DNA of 64,000 nt from Haliclystus octoradiatus. Lineage: Eukaryota; Cnidaria; Staurozoa; Stauromedusae; Haliclystidae. A program made the position numbers and the translations under genes. Below the pieces are notes generated by a model, which saw nothing but the letters and a program-made list of their open reading frames with translations, was not told where the DNA came from and made no database searches. The stretch is from NCBI GenBank assembly GCA_916610825.1, contig OU744448.1, positions 21,555,032 through 21,619,031 on the forward strand, given 5' to 3'. Of the stretch, positions 11,801-21,957 are shown in pieces; within the stretch, counting starts at the first letter, position 1; each line of letters begins with the position of its first letter.

Positions 11801-13184
11801 TGTCAACATTGATACAGATGCTGATTCAAGCTTCCAAGTAAATCACATCCAAACTCGTCTTCAATCAACTGATGCTACCAACTTTCCACCAGACGCAACT
11901 CTCAACAAAGTCAAATCTGCAGGTGAAAATGACGCAGTACATCTCAAGCTAGCTGACCTGATCATTAATGGCTTCCCACAACAGAAGGAAAAACTGGACA
12001 TCAGCATTCACCCCTATTGGTCACTACGTCACGATCTGTCACTCTTGGAATCATCAATCATCCTCTACCAAGATCGCATTCTTATCCCAAAATCTCTTCG
12101 ATCGACTATGCTGAATGAACTCCACACATCTCATCTTGGTCTAACTCGAACTCTTGCACGAGCTCGACAATGTATTTTTTGGCCAAATATGACCAACGAA
12201 GTCACAAATCGAATTCGGTCATGCGAAGAATGTGCCCAAAGACTGTCATCCAACTCACATGAGCCACTTATTCAAGACACACCACCAACTCGTCCTGGTG
12301 AAGCGATTGCAACAGACATTTTCTCACACCATAGCCACGAATTCCTTGTCATCACCGATAAGTACTCTGGTTGGCCTCACGTTGTACACTGTGGCAAGAG
12401 CACCGATACAGACACCGTCGTCGATATTCTATCCAGCTGGTTCTGTAGCATGGGTGTCCCTATTCGCTTAACGTCTGATGGTGGACCGCAGTTTTCAAGT
12501 CATGCATTTTCAGCATTCTGCAAAGATTGGGGCATAATTCACGACCCGTCGTCACCATACCATCATCAAGCCAACGGACATGCAGAAGCTGCTGTCAAAG
12601 CTATGGAAAATATTGTCGCCAAAGTAACAACAAATGGACACCTCAACACAGAAGCCTTCTACAAAGCTCTATTGGAATACCGTAATACACCAAGAAGTGA
12701 TGGTATCAGTCCAGCCCAGCGTTTATTTGGCAAACCTCTTCGGTCACGAATCCCAATTCATCCATCGCAATTCACTGATGACATCAAGCAACTAATTATT
12801 ATTGCAGACAAGAAAGCAAGCACGCTAAAAGAAAAAGCAAAACAACAACATGACCTTCATGCTCGCCGCCTTGATCCATTCATTCCTGGTGATATTGTCC
12901 GCATCCAAAATCAGAATACCAAACATTGGGATCGCATTGGAGAAATTGTCTCTATTGATCCTCGAGGACGCAGCTATCGCCTAAAAACCGAATCTGGTCG
13001 ACTCTACTGGCGCAACCGCCGTCAACTCCGCCGGTACTATGGTCCATCAACATCAACTACAGCTGCTGCTTCAACCACCCCAGAGGAGGAAGAACCATCA
13101 ACAAATACATCTAGTGCATCATTACATTCACCACCTAGACGCAGCACTAGAAAGAAAAACAAAACTAATAAACTAAATTTATAA
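8832..13184 (+). CDS. Gypsy-1 gag-pol polyprotein (1450 aa, single open frame)
   Basis: Complete fused gag-pol. The gag part (about residues 1-300) carries a conserved DFRDWEERF...YAAATRL block, followed by two CX2CX4HX4C zinc knuckles at about 319 and 339. Aspartic protease has DTG at 397-399. Reverse transcriptase covers about 560-760 with TLDARHGYWQVPL; the catalytic motif C reads VEDV (E714, D715) instead of the usual YxDD. RNase H follows with DAAQSKG (D861) and the SATEIE motif. Integrase has an HHCC zinc site from H1098 and a catalytic triad D1162, D1216, E1252 with 35 residues between the last two. The C-terminal tail is Thr/Ser-rich and basic. No env gene follows. The final codons lie inside the right arm of the element's inverted repeat, so the left end carries them in antisense. 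An alternative start is the second Met, two codons downstream. Family and domains are certain; activity is not known. Confidence 0.95.
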   Translation: MPMETRQNEKASTSTAGDEEFSDNSDSHDPIIPLASSINLPSGDIPPWFNAILQQQQQAFTAALQSVAKATSKHRNNESHSGSAKRMDIPTLKSPSKITIADFRDWEERFSGYAAATRLSTDCNLAARRGILRSAIHDDWSKLWTAKVILVNDIDDTDAIIDKFSHYLRDKRNPLLDRKEFHNRDQLPDETIDQYYAVLRTLDESCGFSPELTCETCHADTGISQNMRDERLRDRLICGLRDVDTQQKVLAEKFSTLTLKKTLDICTSHEASKTTQDKLATSSTINVSAIKSKKPYKKSEKSNTGRQDNNSSNEHTPKCYFCGKQKHSRAECPAKEAICGFCDKLGHYQSVCKAKKRSSHQPNTNHVYLNALSNTTDTIKLLTTHEHGPSYLHWLPDTGAACDVLSVQHLKALNCDLLLKLKPATDQLFTANSTPLSTLGRCSLTIKLNNNQYTADIHVVDAVNAPLLSKKGCIALGLIPENWPDLSAATPVNTVSLLASTDQEAHHINLPTQQSSNDDATQLIKEFSSVFTDTGPLRKMDGPAMKIELTEDATPTRQYKAYNIPFKWQKLVQAQLDSMITKDIIEKVPLNESPQWIHPMVVVPKKNSTEPRITVDLTSLNRFVKRPGYPSRTPRDLIANIPPGMKYFTTLDARHGYWQVPLATESRPLTTFITPWGCYRFRRNVMGLISAGDEHNRRGDEALAGIDNLQKVVEDVIIYDKDYDTHIKRVKDVLKRCSDNGITLNKKKFHFAQSSAEWCGYVITSTGYTLNPRLVTALTEFPQPTSLTQLRSFLGLVQQFESFSSEISQLATPLRALLSPSTSFYWNQLHQDAFKGLINELTSPRILAHFNPQAQLRLETDAAQSKGLGYALWSEQDDKTWRLLQCGSRFVTDAESRYSATEIELAAVVWATQKCKMFLHGSSFNLIVDHKPLISILNDKRLHQIPSARIIRLKEKLSSFSFTAIWRAGTSHTVVDCFSRHPVDQPSPDDVNIDTDADSSFQVNHIQTRLQSTDATNFPPDATLNKVKSAGENDAVHLKLADLIINGFPQQKEKLDISIHPYWSLRHDLSLLESSIILYQDRILIPKSLRSTMLNELHTSHLGLTRTLARARQCIFWPNMTNEVTNRIRSCEECAQRLSSNSHEPLIQDTPPTRPGEAIATDIFSHHSHEFLVITDKYSGWPHVVHCGKSTDTDTVVDILSSWFCSMGVPIRLTSDGGPQFSSHAFSAFCKDWGIIHDPSSPYHHQANGHAEAAVKAMENIVAKVTTNGHLNTEAFYKALLEYRNTPRSDGISPAQRLFGKPLRSRIPIHPSQFTDDIKQLIIIADKKASTLKEKAKQQHDLHARRLDPFIPGDIVRIQNQNTKHWDRIGEIVSIDPRGRSYRLKTESGRLYWRNRRQLRRYYGPSTSTTAAASTTPEEEEPSTNTSSASLHSPPRRSTRKKNKTNKLNL

Positions 13185-13220
13185 TCAATATTCATTACAT
13201 GTATATTTCTATAATCTCCC

Positions 13221-13230
13221 AGAAAGGGCA
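13221..13230 (+). promoter_or_regulatory. Polypurine tract of gypsy-1
   Basis: AGAAAGGGCA immediately precedes the TG that opens the 3' LTR. It matches in position and style the GAGGGGAGGCA tract of gypsy-2, which helped define the LTR start. It would prime plus-strand synthesis. Confidence 0.75.
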
Positions 13231-13387
13231 TGTGCTATTACAACTTATTTACATTACAATATTGATATACTTCCTGTAAACATAATCGTGTCATTTATAG
13301 TTTTAGTTTAGATTCTAATATACTGTTCTGTGATCAACAACGTTTATTCTCTCGTCTCAAGTTCTAGCTTATTCACATAATACTACA
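13231..13387 (+). repeat. 3' LTR of gypsy-1 (157 bp)
   Basis: Starts TGTGCTATTA after the purine tract and ends ...AATACTACA before the GTAAG duplication. The full LTR occurs a second time only in inverted orientation, at 8427-8583. Confidence 0.85.
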
Positions 13388-13392
13388 GTAAG

Positions 13393-14757
13393 TAAAGCTA
13401 TACTTATATGATATAACTATAATGATTAATTTAAAGATTTTCATAATATTTTCGCTCCCAATCAGAAACTTTTTCGTCAATGTCAATCGATTGAGTAACA
13501 GGTAATAATGCTGTTGAAAATTCTATTCAGTAAATTAGATTTGCATTTACTCCAAGTGTTGTACTTTGAATGATGTTTCATCGTATGATTCTTCTTACCT
13601 GGGAGTCTTTACGTTGAATGTTCAAGACACCCCGACATGGTTATGGTTCTTTGGTAATTTTGACATACTGAAGGCTGTATTCCCCTGAAATTGAATCAGG
13701 AAATTCAATAATAATATATACATTAAGGTATGACGAAGTTCAGCATCGGTTATTACAAAAATAATTGATGGTCAACGTATAGAGATTATCTATACTTGCA
13801 TACTTGCAGGGGGGGGGTAACTTCCATTTGACGCTTATAAGGGGAAGTGACCACTTTCTTTGGGACTCCGGTCTGTATTCCATTTGAGAAATTCCAAATT
13901 TCAGATTCTGGAACATTTTAGTTCTCCTTTTCGACTCTCTAACACTTTGAAATTTGAGCTTGAAATTTCATGAACTTTGAAGAGCTTTTTGATTTTATTT
14001 TTGGAACTTTTTGGAGTAGCTGTTACAAGATTGTTGGAACTTTTTAGGTGCTTGACTTTTTTCCGAAGTGGCGCCCCATTCTATGCATAGCTGGTGTTAC
14101 CCACAGGGGTAGTTTCCAAGTAGCTGTCTATTTCTGTTAATGTTTAATATAACAAAATAGCACATATTGAGCAGACCAGGTGAAACATTATCAGCCAATA
14201 TTTTTAACAGAAACATATTTCTTCCTGGCTAATTAAGCATCTGATTATAAATGATATTGGCAAATTTGATGATTATCTTCTACAACTATATGAAACATTG
14301 AATTGAAATAGTATATACAAAATGATTGAAATTAAGATATGAGATGAAATGAATGTTAATATTTGATAAAAATGAGCAAACAGTTAATTACATTGGAAAG
14401 AACATCAAGATCTAATTGATATGAAACCAATCAAGGGAAGCACAATTTGCTTCAATATCTCTTGTATGCACTAGAGTCTACAATCTTTTAAAATTAAATA
14501 TCAACGCATGTTTGCATTAACTCGGATAAACCTGTTTCACATTTGTGAATTTCTGGTTACAAAATTCTTAATTAGTATGTACAGTTGTACATTTTTAGAA
14601 ATGTCACAGAATCTTTCAAATATAATATAACACATAATTTGTTGGCATTATTAAATTCAGCATCGATTGATTTGAAATATATTTTATGTATGTATAATTA
14701 TGGTTTCTGAATTTCACAATGGATGGTGATGAGCCTTTTCGCCCATCTTCACATATC
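13393..14757. other. Gene-free AT-rich interval
   Basis: No open frame of note and no recognised repeat. There is a G-run at 13810-13818 and several short direct repeats of GAACTTTTT.G. near 13980-14060. Confidence 0.5.
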
Positions 14758-15123
14758 ACATAGGGGTGATTAGCTCAGTTGGCAGAGCAACCGAACTTCA
14801 AATCGTGTCATATCTGATCGACTGTGGCTCAAATCCCCCTGAGGTCAACTCAGCCTTGACTTTATCTGTAACATCAAATGAGTACCATCTAAGGATGGCG
14901 GATGGAATGGTTCAGAAGGAATTGCATTGTGAGTAGCTGCGGCGCACCGTTGTGCATTGACAATCAAGACCAATCTGCCATGAAACCTGTTGAAATTGAT
15001 CTGCAGTGTCGCGGCTGAGATCTAAGGAGCGTTTAACATCATTGCTCTTAGCGAAAAGAGCCACTCCTCTAGAGTGGTACGGGTGCCTTCGGTAGGGCGA
15101 CACCGTCCACATTACTATTTTTT
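14758..15123 (+). mobile_element. tRNA-derived SINE, copy 1
   Basis: The head resembles a tRNA gene, with an A box (TAGCTCAGTTGG, 14771-14782) and a B box (GGCTCAAATCC, 14826-14836). A body of about 250 bp follows that recurs in reverse orientation at 63428-63797. The body contains a short hairpin CCACTCCTCTAGAGTGG (15061-15077) and ends ...CCGTCCACATTA plus a T-rich tail. A likely 7-bp duplication ACATATC lies at 14751-14757 and 15124-15130. The family is defined by the two copies; I do not assign a published name. Confidence 0.85.
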
Positions 15124-15419
15124 ACATATCTGTATCTTTCTGTTTTTGATATCTAATGTAACACATAGATAGTAGTATAGACAGTCACAAAATAGGAATG
15201 CGCCGTCCCTCTTACGCCTTACATATTTGCTACACAAAGAACGCCACAAATCATGGTCAGACATGGCTGACAAAGAAACATGCAAATAACACAATTCACG
15301 ATACAAAACATTATGAAAAGATACTACTCTCCCATAGCCTCTTCGAAACATCTCTTTTGGTTGCCAGTGAGGGGTGTCATGCAGCGGTTGAGGGGCATAC
15401 GTCTTTGATATTTCGATGT

Positions 15420-15995
15420 GACCTAAAAAGACATCTGACGTTGGTGAGCAATAGCAAAGGCAGAAGGGGAAAGTTTCCTAGGTTTACCAGTAGACAGTAA
15501 ATTGGGCCAATGTATTCCTAAAGCATGCGGAAGCATGGCGTTATAAGCTGGCAAGTCAAGTCGGATCAACAGTGTGGTCAATAGGTCAAGTCGGGGGTTG
15601 ATAGAACCCACGTTTCAGATGCATATAATATAACAGGCTCTATCGTGTGTCTGAACAGTCGTAACTTAACGTCAGTGTTGACATCGGACGCCCAGAATTT
15701 ATTCTCTAATGGCTGCCCAAGCCTGGCTTCTACCTTGGGTTAACTGAAGAAGATGGAAGTACAGAACATAGGTACTTGAACGAATCTACACGTTCTATGT
15801 CACCATTTGATATAGCAAGGCGTGCCTGTTTCATGCCTAAAGCAATACATTTCGTCTTAGTCGTGTTAATTGTCAAACCTTCCGTTTTACTAACCCGTTC
15901 AACTTCATCAAGAAGTTGTTATGCATCAGATATGCTATTTGTTAAGATGGCAATATCGTCAACGAGAGAGAGCACATATTGAGCTGGAATTCAGG
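15420..15995 (-). pseudogene. LINE reverse transcriptase relic
   Basis: Read on the minus strand from about 15990, the frame gives a motif C-like segment LSLVDDIAILTNSI, then QLLDEVERVSKTEGL and INTTKTKCIALG, the typical palm-to-thumb run of non-LTR retrotransposon reverse transcriptases. At least one in-frame stop interrupts it (just after SISDA). Weaker C-terminal homology continues to about 15420. It is too short to assign a clade. Confidence 0.7.
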
Positions 15996-16700
15996 ATATC
16001 TGGTCGTATTCGAAGATACAAATAGCCCCGATAAATCTGCCCCTTGCCCAAATAAATCCGACCCTCCTAAACATACCACTTTCAAGCCCCCTTTATAATA
16101 GACAATAGCAACACAACTAATATCATCTCATCTGCCATTACCATTAATCCCATTTACCTGGCACCATCACTCCATCTGCCACTACTACTCCGTCTGCCAC
16201 TACCATCATATCTACTTCGTCTGCTCAAACTATGGTCTGCTACTGCCATTACCTCTATTTCATGTGCCACTGCCATCACTACTACTGAACCTACTCCATC
16301 CACAAATGAGATTATCGAATCAAACATCATCATTGTACCAGGATTCATATCCACAACAACAAAAATCACCACACCACAGCAAATCAATAATTTATTTATC
16401 CATATTTTACATCCATTCTACAACTCCCATTTAGCCAGATAGACCAAAATAATAAACCATCACCACATCAAACCCGTCCACGATCCAGAGAACAGATTCC
16501 CATCATTCATACGCGACATCAGAAAATTCATCAGAGGCACCATACACATTAATTACATCAAAATCAGCATAGATCATCAAATCCCTAGGGATTTACAACC
16601 CCGAAAATCATTCCCTGCTCCCCAAGATTTCTCCCCCACACAACAAGAAATTTCGAGAATGAAGCACACACATACATTAAAAAAATGTCAATTGGACTGA
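15990..16700 (-). repeat. Inverted copy of the repeat at 23170-23820 (Penelope-array-associated)
   Basis: Read in reverse complement, this segment matches 23170-23820. Shared phrases include GGGGCT near the edge, a T(A/T)TAATAAAGGGGG(C)TTGAA block, the GGTAGTGGCAGAYGRAGTRGAG minisatellite, a CATTCATACGC/GCGTATGAATG block and the end CATTCTCGAAA. The same region also resembles the spacer parts of the Penelope-like array (25280-25560 and 28510-28960). It is the only array relative here in the opposite orientation. Confidence 0.7.
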
Positions 16701-17450
16701 ACCAAATCACATATAAAAATTACATTAATCGTCTTTAGCCACTAACATATCATTTCATTTATCATTATTTAGATAAAAAAATGTCCCGTACTCACACACT
16801 CCTAATTAATCTCCATCATAAATAAATCCTGGGGTTAATATATGCAGACATGAAGGAACAAATAATTAGAAAAAGCAACTTCATGACCGCAATCTCACCA
16901 GGAAGTCCTTCCCCCTATAGGTTTCCTACGACAGCCCAAGAAAACAAAATCCATACAACCATTAATGTCCACCACTCCTCAACAACATTGTGTTATAACC
17001 CATATATACCTTTTGCCCCCTATAATCCATACCACCACCATTAACAACCCTATCAGCACTATCACCACCAATCACGTCCCTCTGGCACACATCAATAAAG
17101 AAAAGAAAAGAAAACAAGAAAAGGAAAAATATGTAACATCAGCAACATCAAAAACAATGAAAAGAAAAAGACAAAACAAATTATATCAAAAAAATAAAAC
17201 TAATAATAATATAAAAAAATAAAAAACAAACTTCTTATGAATCAACAAGAACACCACAAACACTTAATTATTGTTGTTATATCAAATTAATTATTAGTAT
17301 TAAAGTTATCATTATCATTACTATGAATTGTTGTTATTATCAAAAAAGGTTATTCTTATTGTAAGAAACGTTACTATTATTGTTATATTAAATGTAGTTA
17401 CAATCTATGCAAATGGCATTTTGAAGCCTAGAAAAATAAGGTTGACTGAC
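16700..17450. other. Low-complexity A- and CA-rich interval
   Basis: Simple-sequence DNA: AC/CATC-rich, then A-rich (AAAAGAAAAG repeats near 17100), then TTATTATTG-type repeats to 17400. The 85-residue frame at 16965-17222 is a by-product of this composition. Confidence 0.6.
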
Positions 17451-17489
17451 TGCCGCCGCAGCTAACATTGAATTATTAGCTATTCAAAT

Positions 17490-19915
17490 GACTATTAGAA
17501 AGGACAGATTCATCGTTCTCTCTGTATATATAAACCCCTCATTACTAACAACATTGATTTTGTATCAGACCTATCTGATTGTGTTGCACAGGTCAGAAGT
17601 AAATCGAGCAACCTAATCATTCTAGGTGATTTTACTATTGACTTTCTACAACCAGAATCAAATTTCCTTGTGAATACTATTGCTCAGTTTGAAATGATTC
17701 CTCTGATCGACTCACTTAAATCATGGTTTAGATCAGATATTTTTTGCAAAAAACGGTAAAGTCTGCTAGCACTCAGATATTGGACCACCTGTCGAAAAAC
17801 ATCACAAAATTGTATGGGCTCAATTAAGCAATCTATTTAGCAACATACCAGCCCCAACAACATCGACAGCTTGGAGATGGGATAAATTGGATTTGGAAAT
17901 GGCAACATTTCTACTTACCCACTGGGAGATAGATGGGTCAATTCGTAGCTTAGCTAGTGAAGTCTTGAACTCAGAATTGTCGATCGATCAAACTGCTGAA
18001 AACCTTTATTATCATGTATAGTACAGTTATCATGCATATCCAATCAGAGACGAAGCTTGGATGGTAAAACTACTCATGCGTATGATTCAACGACGCAATC
18101 GTGCATTTAAAGATCATTCCAGTTACCCCGGAGATGTTCGAATACTTTCCGTATGGAAGAAGTTATGTTAAGCTTGTAAATTTGCCTGGAAAAATGCAAA
18201 ATCATGTCATCTCCGTAATGCCTTCGCTTCTGTAGTGGTACGCACCTACGGACCAAACACAAACACATCTTCAGCCATACCAGATATGAAGTGTCGAGAT
18301 CAAAATTTTTCAATTTCTAACAACGAAAAAGCAGACGCCTTTTCGAAAGAGTTTACAAGAAATTTTAACACGCAAGATGATGATCCAAATCATGTATAAT
18401 CAGATGCGAATATCAGACTTGAATGTGAATGTGAAGAAGAGGATTTTGCAGTACATCCATCAAATCGGTAATGATGCAGCTGTTTGCATTGATGGTATCT
18501 CTCCAAGATTATTAGAAGCATTTGCTTCAGATATCACACCAGCCATCATCACGGCTTTATTCTGTAGATGTCTTTTTGAAGGAAAATTTCCATCGCCATG
18601 GAAACATGCACGGATTTGGCCAATTGCAAAAGTCCAAGGAACAAATTTATTAAATGAATTTAGCCTGATCTCTATTCTTCCAGTAATTAGTAAAATTGCA
18701 GAAAAGTGGATAAAAGACATCTTGAAGCCATCGATAATCAGCAAAACCGATTCAAATCAATTTGCATATTTCAGCGATAGATCCACAGAAGAAGCAATAG
18801 CAGCTCTGCAGCACTATGTAACTTGCGGTTTCAATTCCTATCAGAAAACATCCAAAGTTTCTATAATTTCTTTTGATATTCTGAAAGCATAAGATCAAGT
18901 TTTAAAAAGCAAATTGATCTAAACAGTACGTGAAGACTTCAAATTAGAGGATCGATTGGCAATGCTGATTGATTCTATGACAAACTGTGATTATAGGAGA
19001 TCAAGATGTCCAAAGACACCATTGCTGTATCAGGTATAACACAGGGGTCAATTCTGGAACACATCTGTTTAATGCATTTATATCATCTTTCCTAAATTTA
19101 CAACTGTCTCCTGATTCAAAATTAATTGCCTTCGCTGATGATTTGCTGTTGATAAAACCTGTAAGAAACAATACGAACTGTGTGAATTTACAAAAAGATA
19201 TTAATACTATATCACAATATCAATATTGTGAACTAAAGTTAATATTAAATCCAAAAAATTTAACTTCTTGTGAGCAATCATCGACCCTAAATTGAATTTT
19301 GAACTGAATCCCAATCAATGAAAGCAAAAAGAGCAATTGGTGCCCTGTGGAGAACACTTGGAAGGTGGACCTCAACAGAGCATTTTTGTTACATCTGCAC
19401 ATACAAAGTTATGCCTATCTTAACGTATTCACTTCCAGTAGCTTGTCCAACCACTCAAAAAGCATTGGAAAATTCTTGAAAAGGTTCACCAATTTGCCTG
19501 CAGACTATCGAAAAATAATTTTTTTGGACAATATAAACATCTTCTACAAGCATTACATTGGAACACACTAGCCACACTTTGTGTTGAACGACTATTGTTT
19601 GTTATATTCAAATACAATCATGGACTCAGGTTCCTTCAACCTGACATTTTAAAGCCATCACCAACATCGCAACGATCAGGACTTATCTCTAGATGCCATA
19701 AACACCAACTTCATCTAAATCTAAATCAGTCACAAGGGAAAAATTATTGTAGCCAACGCCGTTTAAAGCTGAGCCATATGCCTTTAAAATTTGCAGTAGC
19801 TTCTTGGGACAATTTACCAAGCCATATTGCGGAGCTAAAGTCAGATAAATTTCATGTATTTAAATCATTAATTCAACAAAATGAAACAATTGACAGCCTC
19901 GACATAACAAAGTAA
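17490..19915 (+). pseudogene. Degenerate non-LTR retrotransposon (endonuclease end plus reverse transcriptase)
   Basis: Pieces of one LINE ORF2 follow in order across several frames. They are: the end of an apurinic-type endonuclease (LIILGDFTIDFLQPESN, about 17620-17670); a linker (AWMVKLLMRMIQRRNRAFK, about 18057-18110); the reverse transcriptase fingers and palm (18377-18892, with PWKHARIWPIAK and NQFAYFSDRSTEEAI); motif C as AFADDLLLI (about 19130-19155); and a thumb and C-terminal tail ending near 19915 (VASWDNLPSHI..LKSDKFHVFKSLI). Several frameshifts and stops separate the pieces, so it is dead. The style is that of the Jockey/CR1 assemblage, but the clade is inferred only. The 5' half is missing. 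Confidence 0.85.
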
Positions 19916-21950
19916 AATAACAAAAAAAGCTTCAAGTATACTCCCATTAAATCAGTATTACCAAGAAGTATAACTCAACCTAAGAGAAATATTTTTTTAT
20001 GTATAGAAAATGATAATGGCCATCGATTTCACTTGAATACACTTACTAAGATCAAGATCAGAGAAAGAGTGAACCTTAAGATTTAAGAAGAAGTGAAAAT
20101 TGTAGTTTCGTCAGTTGTCCATGGCGTTCGCTGATTGGTGGATGTTTTGGTAACTACCAAAATGATTGACAGTCGTCATCTCAGGTTGTTAGGGTTGTTA
20201 TGTGGCATAAAGGGGTTCTTTCATAAAATTTTGGTTGTGATGTCAGGTTAGAGTTAGTTCGTCATCATGTTTATAGCATGTATGTATAGATTATATCTTA
20301 TTTGATTGACAGTTTTTTCTTCTTTCTGGTTGTCTAGCAATAATCGTAGGTCAGATCTGACCCTATTATGATAAAAATTTCAAATACCTAATAGCAACTA
20401 CACCTATATATCAATCTAACAGTCATATCCTTTACAAGGTTTTAGCAATGCCAGGATGATAAATAAGTCATTTTTAAAACTTAACTTTGAAAGACACGTT
20501 GACATTAAGAGCAGACATAGAGTGGAAAAGAAATGGAGTTATTCCAGGAAATGAATTGGAAATATGGCCAGGCAATCGCATATCGATTTGACCTTCTATC
20601 TAATCCAAGTTCAGTTGTATTTACTGTTTGTCTTTTTACAGAATATATGGCTATTTTATGATTCAATTGCGATCGAGTCTAGCATGAATGTTGTCATGTC
20701 TGGTATATCTTTATATCTTCCTGATGCTCTACTATTTTTTATAGCTGCTGCTGTGGTAGCATATAGAGTATATCATACCCATTGCTAGATAATATAAATT
20801 GGAGAGGGATTAACATAGGAATTCTTAACTAAATAATGATGTTTGAATTGATTGGTGAGTGGGTAATCCTGTTAAGTCCAAGAAGAAAAACTTACGTAGT
20901 GCATGTTTTTTGCCTGAAAGATTCAGGATTCTGGATTTATCTTAATGGAAAAATGGTTCTGGCCAATCGCCTGGCAAAAGGCATGTTGTAACACGGTATA
21001 AAACTTGTTAAATGAATTGAGAGCTGTAATCCCCTTTCATCTACCAGACAGAAGTTTTCCACTGATCTCATATGGTGTAATTCACTGTATGATTGGTAAC
21101 TGCGAATTTCTAGCCTTGTCCGTTCCTTTTCAAATTAAAAAATGGTGTTTTCATACTTCGGGCTTCAGATGTTTTATCACTTGCTGACCTCATGTTTGTG
21201 TGGATGTTACTATGGTCATCAATCATCAGAACGAGCAATTCTTTGTTTGCGGTTGTAATCTCTTTATTTATTTTTATCCTTTACAAATGGATGAGTGCTA
21301 GATTCTTGCTGTTCCTGAGATTGATTTTGCAAGAAACAGACGACACCCCACAACCATTAAGAAGAGAAATTCTAGTTCCTCTTCGTCAATTTGCTCCCAA
21401 CAAGCTGGCCCACGATTGTTTGGAACCAATTGTTCTTTCTAGATTGACAGAACATTAAGGTGTATATGATAGCAACTACTTTCTTTCTGTTTGCTTGGAC
21501 CTTCATTGGACCATCTAATCCAGCTTGATGTCATATATTTTGGAATTCAACTGGGTAGCATGGTGGTGCAGAATCCCCATATGTGTTTCTAATGAAAATT
21601 CTTAATTGTTTGATCTCCTTATATAAAACTAGCGTCATAACAGTAACATTAAACATTAAACATTGAACAAACATGTAAAAATAGTCTATTGTATAGTCAT
21701 AGATAAAGTTTAGATAATCATTCAAGGAACATTGAATATATTCAACATTATTGCACTAAAATATAAAATGGAATTCAGTATGGAATGGAATACCGAAGTA
21801 AGTCAGTCTGAAGTGAAGTCATTCCTTTGTTTGCTGAGCTTTAGTAATCACGGCCAATGGCAGGAAACAAGTTCTGGTCTGCTTCTTAATATCACTAATC
21901 TGTATTAGTGATAATTGACCTGTGCAATCTCAATTGGACCGGCTCTCTGC
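19916..21950. other. No recognised feature
   Basis: Short hydrophobic frames at 20564-20788 and 21192-21458 look like chance translations of T-rich DNA. No repeat or RNA gene was recognised. Confidence 0.45.
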
Positions 21951-21957
21951 CAAATAA

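Larger units (their letters stand above)
8427..13387 (+). mobile_element. Ty3/gypsy LTR retrotransposon (gypsy-1) with inverted left end
   Basis: The element is flanked by a perfect 5-bp target-site duplication, GTAAG, at 8422-8426 and 13388-13392. Its right end is an ordinary short LTR (13231-13387) preceded by a purine tract. Its left end is not a normal LTR. Positions 8427-8679 are the exact reverse complement of 13135-13387, covering the LTR, the purine tract and the last part of the ORF. Only about 22-30 bases of direct-orientation LTR (to 8706) remain before the primer binding site. The single gag-pol ORF is intact, so the copy is young. Confidence 0.92.
13135..13387. repeat. Right arm of 253-bp perfect inverted repeat in gypsy-1
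   Basis: Reverse complement of 8427-8679. It starts within the last 17 codons of the gag-pol ORF and ends at the LTR tip. Confidence 0.93.

Noticed and set aside
10795..12471. Alternative-frame open frames within gypsy-1
   Set aside because: Shadows of the gag-pol ORF in the same region; none carries a motif.
8832..13184. Envelope gene making gypsy-1 an errantivirus
   Set aside because: The ORF ends after the integrase C-terminal tail and the purine tract and LTR follow within 50 bases; there is no room for env. The same holds for gypsy-2.
14761..14850. tRNA gene
   Set aside because: A and B boxes are present but acceptor and anticodon stems do not pair as a functional tRNA, and the segment continues into a body repeated at 63.4-63.8 kb, so it is a SINE head.
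16965..17222. 85-residue lysine/threonine-rich frame
   Set aside because: Translation of simple-sequence A- and CA-rich DNA without protein-like complexity.
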